64,000 nucleotides of DNA from Achromobacter pulmonis (lineage in GTDB: Bacteria > Pseudomonadota > Gammaproteobacteria > Burkholderiales > Burkholderiaceae_B), in NCBI RefSeq assembly GCF_002885955.2, contig NZ_POQS01000007.1, forward strand, positions 406,019-470,018, written 5' to 3'. Each line of letters starts with the position of its first letter. Position 1 is the first letter of the stretch. The position numbers and the translations under genes were made by a program. The notes beneath the pieces were generated by a model. That model saw nothing but the letters and a program-made list of their open reading frames with translations, was not told the DNA's origin and made no database searches. Positions 25,902-33,944 of this stretch are shown in pieces.

Positions 25902-26285
25902 CTACCGGTTTTCGTCGCCTATCGTCAGCCCGCCGGCCTTCATGATGCGTTGGGCGATCTCTTCGGCGGACTTGCCTTCGAAGCCATGTTCGCCCGCGAC
26001 GATGCGCAGGTTGTCGCTTTCCAGCGGGGCCATGAGGGTGGCCGACGACAGCACCACGCCGTCGGCGCGCAGCTGAATGCGCTGGCCGACGCGCGCGCGG
26101 GTGAAGTCGGCCAGCGCCTTGGCGCTTTCCGGCTTCAGCGTGATTTCCACCGTGCGGGCCGAGGTGGCCGGATCGGCGCTCGCCGTCGCCTGCTGCGCCT
26201 GCAGCATGACCGTCTCGGCCTGCGCCGCGCAGGGCAAAAGCTCGGCCAGCAGGGCGGCGCGCAGCAAATGGCGGATGGGCGGCAT
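25902..26285 (-). CDS. Small periplasmic protein with a SecD P1-head-like domain
   Basis: 127 residues with a signal peptide (about 1-23, ending CAAQA-ET). The mature part reads VEITLKPESAKALADFTRAR, then VGQRIQLRADGVVLSSATLM and GKSAEEIAQRIMKAGG, following the pattern of the SecD P1 head subdomain, without the membrane part of SecD. It is convergent with the sensor kinase (9 bp apart) and divergent from the siderophore receptor. Function unknown. It resembles the lipoprotein at 12.0-12.6 kb in domain but is not lipidated. Confidence 0.7.
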   Translation of the reverse strand: MPPIRHLLRAALLAELLPCAAQAETVMLQAQQATASADPATSARTVEITLKPESAKALADFTRARVGQRIQLRADGVVLSSATLMAPLESDNLRIVAGEHGFEGKSAEEIAQRIMKAGGLTIGDENR

Positions 26286-26412
26286 GGAACTCTCCTTCCG
26301 GGCAACGGCCCGCGTTTTCGCATCCTAGCCTATCCCCTGGTGTTGTTAATCGGCCAGAAAATTCGACAAAAATGACGAATTTCTGAATAAAGCCTGACAA
26401 ATAGTTGAATGC

Positions 26413-26431
26413 AATAATGGTAATGAATATC
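26413..26431. promoter_or_regulatory. Fur box upstream of the siderophore receptor
   Basis: AATAATGGTAATGAATATC matches the 19-bp Fur consensus at 15 positions by hand count, and ATT continues the symmetry. It lies 72 bp before the receptor start in an AT-rich stretch, as expected for iron repression. Confidence 0.8.
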
Positions 26432-26502
26432 ATTGGCCTTCTTATAAAACCAAGAGCGCATCCATAGCGCACCCGCCGCGGGGCGGTTTCCGAAAGAGTC
26501 CA

Positions 26503-28767
26503 ATGAGCAAAGCAGAGAGTTTGACGGCCGGCGCCAAGGCCGGCGGCAGCATTTCGTCTACGAATTCCACGATCTACGCCGCGGTCTGCGGCGCCCTGAT
26601 GTCGCCGGGCCTGGTCCTGGCGCAGGGCAGCCTGGCGCCGGGAGCGGTGCCGGAACTGTCGCCCGTGCAGGTGCAGGGCCAGGCGGTCAGCGACGGCTAC
26701 GAGGCGAACGTCGCCTCGTCTCCCAAGATGACGGCGCCCCTGCTGGACACGCCGCGCTCGGTGACCGTGATCACCGAGCAGCTGATGCGGGACCGCGCCG
26801 CCTCGTCGCTGATGGACGTGCTGCGCACCGCGCCCGGCATCACTTTCGGCGCGGGCGAGGGCGGCACGCCCGCCGGCGACCGGCCCTTCGTGCGCGGCTA
26901 CGAGGCCAGCACCGACATGATGGTCGACGGCATGCGCGACCTGGGCCGCTTCTCGCACGAGACCTTCAACCTGGAATCGGTCGAGATCCTGAAGGGCCCC
27001 AGCTCGGCCTACACCGGGCGCGGTTCGACCGGCGGCAGCATCAACCTGGTCAGCAAGACGCCCAAGCTGGAAGACTTCGTCGAAGGCACGGTCGGCGTCG
27101 GCACCGACAAGAACTGGCGCCTGACCGGCGACGCCAACTGGGGGCTGGGCGAGAGTTCGGCGTTCCGCCTGAACTTCATGAAGCAGGGCGGCGACATCCC
27201 GGGCCGCGACCACGTCGAGACCGACCGCTGGGGCGTGGCGCCGTCGTTCACCTGGGGCCTGGGCACGCCGACCCAGGTCACGCTCAGCTACTACCATCTG
27301 CAGAACGACGACACGCCCGACCTGGGCATCCCGTTCAAGAACGAATCGCGCCCCGGGCGCGTGACGCCGCCCGACGTGGACCGCGACAACTACTACGGGC
27401 TGGTCGGGCGCGACTACCGCAAGAACCAGGCCGACATGGGCACCCTGATGGTGGAGCACAAGTTCAGCGACAGCCTGAAGCTGCGCAACGGCACGCGCTA
27501 CACCCAGTCCAGCAACGAATACGCCATGACGCGCCCCTCGTTCGACAACTGCGCGGCGCGCACGGGCGGGCGGCCCAATCCGGCCTATGGCGTGGCGCCG
27601 TGCTCCACCGAGGCGCCGGGCGTGCAGATGACCAAGGCGCTGCGCACGCTGAACCAGACCAACCGGTCCTTCATCAACCAGACCGACCTGTTCGGCGAAT
27701 TCCTCGCCGGCGGCGTGCGCCACAGCTATGCGGCCGGCCTGGAATACAGCAACGAGAAGATCATCAAGCGCGACGGCGTGCCCCGCGGCGGCTTCGACAA
27801 GGCCCTGATCGACGATCTCTACCACCCGAACCCGCACCAGGCCTATACCGGCAGCCTGAGCTGGGGCCCCAGGTACGACGCCGCCGAAACCATCACCCGC
27901 GCGGCCTACCTGTTCGACACGATGAAGTTCAGCGAGCAATGGGAGGCCAACGTCGGCCTGCGCTATGACAACTACCGCGTCACCAGCGGCGATGCGCAGC
28001 GCACCGACAATATGTGGAACTACCAGTTGGGCCTGGTCTACAAGCCCGCGCCCAATGGCAGCATCTACGTGTCCTACGGCACTTCGTCCAACCCGTCCGG
28101 CGAAACCGCGGCCCAGTCGGGCGGCGCCGACGGCGCGGCCGGCGGCCGCCTGACCGCGGACACGGCGCAATTGGCGCCGGAAAAGAGCCGCAGCATCGAA
28201 GTGGGCACCAAGTGGGACGTGTTCGACGAGCGCCTGTCGCTGACGGCGGCGGTGTTCGAGACCCGCAAGACCGACGCGCGCAGCGCCGACCCGATCACCG
28301 GCGACGTGACGCTGTCGGGCAGCAACCGCGTGCGCGGCATCGAACTGGGCGCGGCCGGCGCCATCACGCCGAAATGGCAGGTGTGGGCGGGTTACAGCTA
28401 CATGGACCCCAAGGTCACCAGCTACCAGAGCGGCGGCACGGACTACAGCGGCAACCAGATGAAGTTCATTGCGCGCCAGAGCGCCAGCCTGTGGAGCACC
28501 TACCGCCTCATGCCCGAGCTGACGGTGGGCGCCGGCGCCACCTATACCGGCAAGCGCTACGTGGACGACGCCAACGTCTACCAGCTGCCCTCGTACTGGC
28601 GCTACGACGCGATGGCGTCCTACCAGTTCAACCGCAACTTCAGCCTGCAGCTCAACCTGAACAACCTGACCGACGAGACCATATACGAAGCCTCGCACGT
28701 GGGCCTGTTCAGCTACGTGGCGCCGGGCCGCTCGGCCATGCTGACCGCCACCTTCCGCTACGACTGA
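26503..28767 (+). CDS. TonB-dependent siderophore receptor
   Basis: 754-residue outer-membrane receptor. An extended signal region (about 1-45, ending VLAQ-GS) leads to the TonB box region PVQVQGQAV, the plug (about 75-200; DTPRSVTVITEQLMRDR, then PFVRGYEASTDMMVDGMRD) and a 22-strand barrel ending in aromatic YVAPGRSAMLTATFRYD. The plug resembles catecholate receptors of the Fiu/FepA/BfrA type. A Fur box precedes it. No TonB, periplasmic binding protein or inner-membrane permease lies beside it, so it relies on transporters elsewhere. Ligand not determinable. Confidence 0.92.
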   Translation: MSKAESLTAGAKAGGSISSTNSTIYAAVCGALMSPGLVLAQGSLAPGAVPELSPVQVQGQAVSDGYEANVASSPKMTAPLLDTPRSVTVITEQLMRDRAASSLMDVLRTAPGITFGAGEGGTPAGDRPFVRGYEASTDMMVDGMRDLGRFSHETFNLESVEILKGPSSAYTGRGSTGGSINLVSKTPKLEDFVEGTVGVGTDKNWRLTGDANWGLGESSAFRLNFMKQGGDIPGRDHVETDRWGVAPSFTWGLGTPTQVTLSYYHLQNDDTPDLGIPFKNESRPGRVTPPDVDRDNYYGLVGRDYRKNQADMGTLMVEHKFSDSLKLRNGTRYTQSSNEYAMTRPSFDNCAARTGGRPNPAYGVAPCSTEAPGVQMTKALRTLNQTNRSFINQTDLFGEFLAGGVRHSYAAGLEYSNEKIIKRDGVPRGGFDKALIDDLYHPNPHQAYTGSLSWGPRYDAAETITRAAYLFDTMKFSEQWEANVGLRYDNYRVTSGDAQRTDNMWNYQLGLVYKPAPNGSIYVSYGTSSNPSGETAAQSGGADGAAGGRLTADTAQLAPEKSRSIEVGTKWDVFDERLSLTAAVFETRKTDARSADPITGDVTLSGSNRVRGIELGAAGAITPKWQVWAGYSYMDPKVTSYQSGGTDYSGNQMKFIARQSASLWSTYRLMPELTVGAGATYTGKRYVDDANVYQLPSYWRYDAMASYQFNRNFSLQLNLNNLTDETIYEASHVGLFSYVAPGRSAMLTATFRYD

Positions 28768-28775
28768 GGCGCGAA

Positions 28776-28798
28776 GCCGGCCCAGCCGCGGGGCCGGC
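28776..28798 (+). terminator. GC-rich hairpin after the siderophore receptor gene
   Basis: GCCGGCCC (28776-28783) and GGGCCGGC (28791-28798) form a perfect 8-bp stem around a 7-base loop, 9 bases after the stop. There is no T-run, so it may stabilise the 3' end or act with Rho. Confidence 0.5.
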
Positions 28799-28830
28799 CA
28801 TGATTGCGCGCCGGTCCGCCATGGTCAAGA

Positions 28831-28857
28831 ATGTTGCTCACCGAGTGTCGGCAACAT
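28831..28857. promoter_or_regulatory. Inverted repeat upstream of the carboxymuconolactone decarboxylase-like gene
   Basis: ATGTTGC (28831-28837) and GCAACAT (28851-28857) are perfect 7-bp arms with 13 bases between. The right arm ends two bases before the AAAGGAG ribosome site. It could be an operator for an unlinked repressor or a 5' hairpin; nothing else is visible in this 103-bp gap. Confidence 0.4.
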
Positions 28858-28870
28858 CAAAGGAGCAACC

Positions 28871-29284
28871 ATGGCAGACATCAAATCCGAAACCCAGGCC
28901 CTGTTCGACCAGGGCCTGGAACTGCGCCGCGAGGTGCTGGGCAGCGAATACGTGGACGGCTCGATGGCCCGGGCCAACGAGTTCATGATGGCGTTCCAGC
29001 ACATCACCACCGAGTGGTGCTGGGGCTACACCTGGGGCCGGCCCGGCCTGGAGAAAAAGACTCGCAGCATGCTGAACCTGGCCATGCTGACGGCGCTGAA
29101 CCGTCCGGCCGAAATCAAGCTGCACGTCAAGGGCGCGCTCAACAACGGCGTGACGGTCGAGGAGATCAAGGAGATCCTGCTGCAGGCCACCGTGTACTGC
29201 GGCATTCCGGCGGGCCTGGACGCCTTCAAGGCCGCCAATCAGGTGCTGGAGGAAGAGGGCGCCTTCAAGGCTGACGCGTCGTAA
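28871..29284 (+). CDS. Carboxymuconolactone decarboxylase-family protein
   Basis: 137 residues, all helical, single CMD domain (about 35-125). The conserved stretch KTRSMLNLAMLTALNRPAEI precedes LHVKGALNNGVTVEEIKEIL and the segment ATVYCGIPAGLDAF, where PcaC enzymes have a catalytic region; there is no CxxC as in AhpD, so a peroxidase role is unlikely. PcaC decarboxylates 4-carboxymuconolactone in the protocatechuate pathway, but no other pca gene is adjacent, so the substrate is open. Strong ribosome site AAAGGAG. A GC hairpin (GCCCGC-TGCG-GCGGGC, 29294-29309) follows. Confidence 0.82.
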   Translation: MADIKSETQALFDQGLELRREVLGSEYVDGSMARANEFMMAFQHITTEWCWGYTWGRPGLEKKTRSMLNLAMLTALNRPAEIKLHVKGALNNGVTVEEIKEILLQATVYCGIPAGLDAFKAANQVLEEEGAFKADAS

Positions 29285-29442
29285 GCCGGCGCCGCCCGCT
29301 GCGGCGGGCATGAGTCTGATAAAGCGCGGCGGCGTCCCGGGCGCCGTGCTTTCGCTGGCATAGTCTGCGGCACTTCAACGGACGGATTCCGTCGCGCCAG
29401 CCGCATGACCCTACCACCGCAGTCCTTCCCGCGGGCGCTTCC

Positions 29443-30303
29443 ATGAGCGCCGTCATCACGCTACTGCGTCCGCAGCAATGGCTGAAGAACGGCTTCGTGC
29501 TGATCGGCCTGATCTTCAGCAACGGCTGGGCCGATCCCCGCCTGGTGTTCGCCGTGTGCGTGGGCTTCGTGGCGTTCTGCCTGGCGTCCAGCGCGGCCTA
29601 CGTGCTGAACGACTACCACGACCGCGGCGCCGACGCCGCGCATCCCGTAAAGCGCCATCGTCCCATCCCGGCCGGCCGGGTCGGGCTGCGCGAGGCGCGC
29701 GCGCTGATGCTGCTGCTGGCCTGGGGCGCCCTGGCCATTCCGCTGGGCACGGGGCAGTGGGCGGTGGCGCTGGCCGTGGCGGTTTATCTGCTGCTCAACG
29801 TCGCCTACAGCCTGAGCCTGAAGCATCACGTGCTGGTGGACGTGTTCTGTATTTCCGCCGGCTTCATGCTGCGGCTGGCCTGCGGTACGTATGCGGTAGG
29901 CATCGCGCCCTCGCGCTGGATGCTGCTGTGCAGTTTCATGCTGACCCTGTTCCTGGGGTTCGCCAAACGCCGCGCCGAAATCGCCGTGCGGTCCGAAGGC
30001 GCGCGCAGCGTGCTGCAAGACTACAGCGCGCAGCTGCTGGATGCGCTGGTCGCCATCACCGCCTGCGCCAGCCTGCTGGCCTACGGGCTGTACACCGTGG
30101 ACCCGGAGGTCGCGGCGCTGCACGGCACCGACCATCTCATCGCCACCCTGCCCATCGTCACCTTCGGGGTGTTCCGTTACCTGTACCTGCTGTACCGGGA
30201 AGGCGCGGGCCAGGAGCCGGGCCGCGATCTGCTGGCCGACGGCCAGATCCGCCTGGCGGTGCTGGCCTGGGCGGCGGCGGCCATTCTGTTGCTGGGAGCA
30301 TGA
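29443..30303 (+). CDS. UbiA-family prenyltransferase, decaprenyl-phosphate phosphoribosyltransferase type
   Basis: 286 residues with about eight to nine membrane helices. The first Asp motif reads NDYHDRGADAAHPVKRHRPI; NDxxDxxxD followed by HPxKxxRPI is typical of the phosphoribosyl-transferring branch (Rv3806c-like) rather than the ubiquinone enzyme. The start SAVITLLRPQQWLKN also fits. Such enzymes transfer phosphoribose to a polyprenyl phosphate, the first step to lipid-linked arabinofuranose or ribofuranose donors. Its stop overlaps the next gene's ATG. Function beyond the family is inferred. Confidence 0.83.
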   Translation: MSAVITLLRPQQWLKNGFVLIGLIFSNGWADPRLVFAVCVGFVAFCLASSAAYVLNDYHDRGADAAHPVKRHRPIPAGRVGLREARALMLLLAWGALAIPLGTGQWAVALAVAVYLLLNVAYSLSLKHHVLVDVFCISAGFMLRLACGTYAVGIAPSRWMLLCSFMLTLFLGFAKRRAEIAVRSEGARSVLQDYSAQLLDALVAITACASLLAYGLYTVDPEVAALHGTDHLIATLPIVTFGVFRYLYLLYREGAGQEPGRDLLADGQIRLAVLAWAAAAILLLGA

Positions 30304-31439
30304 ACATGACTGCGCTGGCGCGAATGTTCGCCTTCGAGCGTCCGGGCTTGCGCCGGTTCCTGCTGTGCTGCGCCTATGTGGTGGTCGCGGCCGCGGCGTT
30401 CAACGGCTTCTACACCAAGTGGCGGCTCAATGACGGCAATCCGGCCCTGAGCCTGGCGCACATGGTGGAGGGCACGGCCCACCGTCCCTATGTGTACCGG
30501 CAATTCGTGCCCGCGCTGGCCAACGGCATCCAGGCGCTGCTGCCGCCGGCGATGGTAGCGCGCATCTCCGCGCGTCTGGCGCGGCCGGAGCGGGTCGACA
30601 GCCGCTGGGGACTGGCGATGCGCTATCCGGCCTCGGAATCGCTGATCCCCGCGGTCGCGCTGCGCTATCACCTCGTCTATTACCTGGCCTTTCTCGCGCT
30701 GGTGGCCGCGCTTTTCGTCATGCGGCGCGTATGTCTGCGGGCCGGCGCCGACCGGATGGGCGCGACCCTGGCGCCGGCCGCCGTCGCGCTGCTGCTGCCG
30801 TTCTTCCTGACCGGGGGCGGCTATTTCTACGACTTCTTCGAACTGCTGTTCATGATGGGCGCGGTGCTGCTGGCGCTGGGCGCGGATCGCCGCCGGCCGC
30901 TGCGCATGCTCGGGCTGCTGGTATTGACCGGCGTGGCGGCCTGGAACAAGGAAGCCTTTTTCTTTTTCGCGCTCTCGCTCTATCCGCTGTTGCGCCGCGG
31001 GCTGCCGCGCTGGCAGGCCGGCGCGCTGGTGATGGGCATGCTGGCGATAAGCGGCTGCGTATACCTGGCGCTGCGCTTGCGTTATGCCGGCAATCCGGGG
31101 GGAACCGTCAGTTATCAGCTGTTGCATACCCTGCGCTTTTACGTCAATCCGGGCAACTGGCTGCTGACGGAAAGCACCTACGGCGTGCTGCTGCCGCGCG
31201 GCTTCGGCATCGTGAGCGCGCTGGCGCTGGCCGGCGTGGCGGCCGCCGGCTGGGAGCGTCTGCCGCCGGCGCTGCGCCGGCACGCGCGCCTGGCCCTGTG
31301 GATCAATCTGCCGCTCTTCCTGCTGTTCTGCTCGCCGGCGGAAATGCGCAACCTGAGCATGCTGTACCCCACGCTGACATGCCTGATGGCCCTGGCGCTG
31401 GATCGGTGGGCGCGGGAACGGCCGCCGCCAACGGGTTAG
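30300..31439 (+). CDS. Polytopic membrane protein of unknown function, possibly a GT-C-like glycosyltransferase
   Basis: 379 residues with about ten hydrophobic helices. The first periplasmic loop contains EGTAHRPYVYRQFVPALANG, a HxPYxYR motif I associate with uncharacterised membrane proteins near polysaccharide genes; later come GGGYFYDFFELLFM, WNKEAFFFF and PAEMRNLSMLYP. ATG at 30300 overlaps the prenyltransferase stop (ATGA), so the two are co-translated and probably share a lipid-linked sugar pathway. No catalytic signature is clear enough to assign a reaction. Confidence 0.7.
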   Translation: MNMTALARMFAFERPGLRRFLLCCAYVVVAAAAFNGFYTKWRLNDGNPALSLAHMVEGTAHRPYVYRQFVPALANGIQALLPPAMVARISARLARPERVDSRWGLAMRYPASESLIPAVALRYHLVYYLAFLALVAALFVMRRVCLRAGADRMGATLAPAAVALLLPFFLTGGGYFYDFFELLFMMGAVLLALGADRRRPLRMLGLLVLTGVAAWNKEAFFFFALSLYPLLRRGLPRWQAGALVMGMLAISGCVYLALRLRYAGNPGGTVSYQLLHTLRFYVNPGNWLLTESTYGVLLPRGFGIVSALALAGVAAAGWERLPPALRRHARLALWINLPLFLLFCSPAEMRNLSMLYPTLTCLMALALDRWARERPPPTG

Positions 31440-31501
31440 CCCTAGGTGTGGGGAATCGTCAAAGTTGTATGATGACCCGATTACTTCCAGCGCTGTTTCC
31501 C

Positions 31502-32140
31502 ATGTCCGAAGAAGCCCGCATCCGCGAAGAAATCTGCACGGTAGGCGCCAGCCTGTACGACCGCGGCTACACGGTCGGGGCGGCCGGCAACATCAGCGCG
31601 CGGCTCGACGACGGCTGGCTGATCACGCCCACCGACGCCTGCCTGGGCCGGCTGGACCCGGCGCAGCTGGCCAAGGTGGACGCGGCCGGCAACTGGGTGT
31701 CGGGCGCCAAGCCTTCCAAGACCCTGGCGCTGCACCAGGGCATTTACCGCACCAGCCCGCAGTCGCGCGGCGTGGTCCATACGCATTCCACCCACCTGGT
31801 GGCCCTGACCCTGGCCGGCGTGTGGCGGACCGACGAAGTGCTGCCGCCCATCACGCCTTACCAGGTCATGAAGGTGGGGCGGATTCCGCTGATCGGCTAT
31901 CGCCGTCCGGGCGATGCGCAGGCCGCGGCCGAGGTCGCGGCCGTGGCGGCGCAGGTGCGCGGGGCCTTGTTCGAGCGGCTGGGGCCGGTGGTGTGGGAGC
32001 GCTCCGTGTCGCACGCCTCTCATGCGCTGGAAGAACTGGAAGAAACGGCCAGGCTGTGGCTGATGAGCGATCCGCGCCCGCAGCCGCTGAGCGCCGAGGC
32101 CATCGAAGAACTGCGCGCCGTCTTCGGCGCGCGCTACTAG
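31502..32140 (+). CDS. otnC: 3-oxo-tetronate 4-phosphate decarboxylase (class II aldolase fold)
   Basis: 212 residues of the class II aldolase/adducin family. Zinc ligands appear as VVHTHSTHLVAL (HxH near residues 95-97) and VSHASH near 165; the phosphate-binding GAAGNISARL is near 27. In tetronate catabolism it decarboxylates the phosphorylated 3-oxo acid to dihydroxyacetone phosphate. The loop that often carries a catalytic Glu in class II aldolases reads KPSKTLALHQ, so that acid may come from elsewhere in this branch. ATG at 31502 is preferred; an in-frame ATG lies 33 bases upstream. First gene of a five-gene operon. Confidence 0.88.
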   Translation: MSEEARIREEICTVGASLYDRGYTVGAAGNISARLDDGWLITPTDACLGRLDPAQLAKVDAAGNWVSGAKPSKTLALHQGIYRTSPQSRGVVHTHSTHLVALTLAGVWRTDEVLPPITPYQVMKVGRIPLIGYRRPGDAQAAAEVAAVAAQVRGALFERLGPVVWERSVSHASHALEELEETARLWLMSDPRPQPLSAEAIEELRAVFGARY

Positions 32141-32148
32141 GAGCCGCC

Positions 32149-32946
32149 ATGCCGCGCCTGGCCGCTAACCTGAGCATGATGTATGCCGAGCACCCGTTCC
32201 TGGACCGCTTCAAGGCGGCGGCGGACGATGGATTTGCCGGCGTGGAGTTCCTGTTTCCCTACGAATTCGCGGCGGCCGACCTCAAGGCGCGGCTGGCCGA
32301 TCACGGCCTGACGCAGGCCTTGTTCAATGCGCCGCCCGGCGATTGGGAAGCCGGCGAGCGGGGCATCGCCTCGCTGCCCGGCCGCGAGGACGAATTCCGC
32401 CGCGGCCTGGACCGGGCGCTGGAATATGCGGCCGCGCTGGGCTGCCGCCGGCTGCACGTGATGGCCGGCCTGATCCGCCCGGACCAGGACCGCGAGGCGC
32501 ATCGCCAGGCCTATCTGGAGAACCTGGCGCGGGCCGCGCTGGCGGCGGCGCCGGCAGGCATCACCGTGGTGATAGAACCCATCAACCCGCGCGACATGCC
32601 GGGCTTTTTCCTCAACCGCCAGGACGAGGCCCAGGCCATCTGCGCCGAAGTCGGCGCCGACAACCTCAAGGTGCAGTTCGATATCTACCACTGCCAGATC
32701 GTGGAAGGCGACATCGCCATGAAGCTGCAGCGCGACATGGCGGGCATCGGCCACATCCAGATCGCGGGCGTGCCGGACCGCCACGAGCCCGACCTGGGCG
32801 AGCTGAACTACCCCTATCTGTTCGAGCGCATCGACGCGCTGGGCTACGCCGGCTGGATCGGCTGCGAATACCGCCCCAAGGCCGGCACCTCCGCCGGCCT
32901 GCGCTGGGCGCGACCCTATCTTTGCGGCACTGGGCACTCATCATGA
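32149..32946 (+). CDS. otnI: 2-oxo-tetronate isomerase (hydroxypyruvate isomerase family)
   Basis: 265-residue TIM barrel of the xylose-isomerase-like superfamily. Metal and catalytic residues are in VVIEPINPRDMPG (Glu near 144), VQFDIYHCQIVEGD (Asp and His near 179-182), HIQIAGVPDRHEPD and GWIGCEYRPK (Glu near 241). OtnI converts 2-oxo- to 3-oxo-tetronate, linking the dehydrogenases to the kinase. It is 8 bp after otnC with a GGAG ribosome site, and overlaps denD. A second copy of this family is encoded at 56.5 kb. Confidence 0.88.
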   Translation: MPRLAANLSMMYAEHPFLDRFKAAADDGFAGVEFLFPYEFAAADLKARLADHGLTQALFNAPPGDWEAGERGIASLPGREDEFRRGLDRALEYAAALGCRRLHVMAGLIRPDQDREAHRQAYLENLARAALAAAPAGITVVIEPINPRDMPGFFLNRQDEAQAICAEVGADNLKVQFDIYHCQIVEGDIAMKLQRDMAGIGHIQIAGVPDRHEPDLGELNYPYLFERIDALGYAGWIGCEYRPKAGTSAGLRWARPYLCGTGHSS

Positions 32947-33917
32947 AAATACTGATTACTGGCGGCGCGGGCTTTCTGGGCCAGCGGCTGGCGCGCAAAC
33001 TGCTGGAACGGGGCGCGCTGGCGCTGGATGGCGGCGCGCCCCAGCCCATCGGCCGGATCGATCTGCTGGACGTGGCCGAGGCGGGCGCCTGCGCCGATCC
33101 GCGCATGCGGTCGCTGGTCGGCGACATCGCCGATCCGGCCGTGCTGCGCCAGGCCATCGACGCCGATACCCGCGTCATCTTCCACCTGGCCGCCATCGTC
33201 AGCGGCCAGGCCGAGACCGACTTCGACCTGGGGATGCGGATCAACCTGGACGCCTCGCGCGCGCTGCTCGAAACCTGCCGCCAGCTCGGCCATCGCCCGC
33301 GCGTGATCTTCACCAGTTCGGTGGCGGTGTACGGCGGCGACTTGCCCGAGACGGTGCGCGACGACACCGCGCTCAATCCCCAGTCGTCCTACGGCACGCA
33401 AAAGGCGATTGCCGAGTTGCTGCTGGCCGACTACACGCGGCGCGGCTACGTCGATGGCCGCGTGCTGCGCCTGCCGACCATCAGTGTGCGCCCGGGCCGT
33501 CCGAACGCGGCGGCCTCGTCGTTCGCCAGCGGCATGATCCGCGAACCGCTCAACGGCGAGGCGGCGGTCTGTCCGGTCGGCCCCGATACCCGGCTGTGGC
33601 TGCTGTCGCCGCGCGGCGCGATCCAGGCGCTGATCGCCGGCTGCGAGCTGCCGGCCGCGGCAGTGGCCGACCGCCGGCCGATCAACCTGCCGGGCGTGTC
33701 CGTCACCGCCGGCGACATGCAGCAGGCGCTGCGCGAGGTGGCCGGCGACGAGGTCGCCGACCGCATCGCCTGGCAGGCGGACGAACGGGTCGAGCGCATC
33801 GTCGGCAGCTGGCCCGGACGCTGGGACACGACGCGCGCGGCCGCGCTGGGGCTGCAGGGCGAGCGCGATTTCGCCGAAATCATCCGCGCCTACCTGGCCG
33901 ACGACCTGCCGCGCTGA
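32943..33917 (+). CDS. denD: D-erythronate dehydrogenase (NAD-dependent, SDR/epimerase fold)
   Basis: 324 residues. Extended SDR fold: ILITGGAGFLGQRLAR at the N-terminus binds NAD, and the active site is SSYGTQKAIAELLL (YxxxK near residue 150) with the Ser in FTSSVAVYGG. DenD oxidises D-erythronate to the 2-oxo acid. ATGA overlap with otnI and the surrounding otn genes make this call better than a generic epimerase. Confidence 0.87.
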   Translation: MKILITGGAGFLGQRLARKLLERGALALDGGAPQPIGRIDLLDVAEAGACADPRMRSLVGDIADPAVLRQAIDADTRVIFHLAAIVSGQAETDFDLGMRINLDASRALLETCRQLGHRPRVIFTSSVAVYGGDLPETVRDDTALNPQSSYGTQKAIAELLLADYTRRGYVDGRVLRLPTISVRPGRPNAAASSFASGMIREPLNGEAAVCPVGPDTRLWLLSPRGAIQALIAGCELPAAAVADRRPINLPGVSVTAGDMQQALREVAGDEVADRIAWQADERVERIVGSWPGRWDTTRAAALGLQGERDFAEIIRAYLADDLPR

Positions 33918-33944
33918 ACGCCGGGCTTTCTGGATCTCCATACC

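Noticed and set aside
25768..28698. A 976-codon open frame on the reverse strand of the siderophore receptor.
   Set aside because: Composition is Ala/Gly/Arg/Val/His-rich without motifs, and the forward frame is a clear TonB receptor; only the last part contains the real small periplasmic protein at 25902-26285 in another frame.
29478..31439. A single 653-codon open frame that seems to join the prenyltransferase region and the membrane protein.
   Set aside because: Its first third is in the wrong frame of the UbiA gene, with Arg/Pro/Gly-rich sequence; the real gene starts at 30300 with a hydrophobic N-terminus overlapping the UbiA stop.
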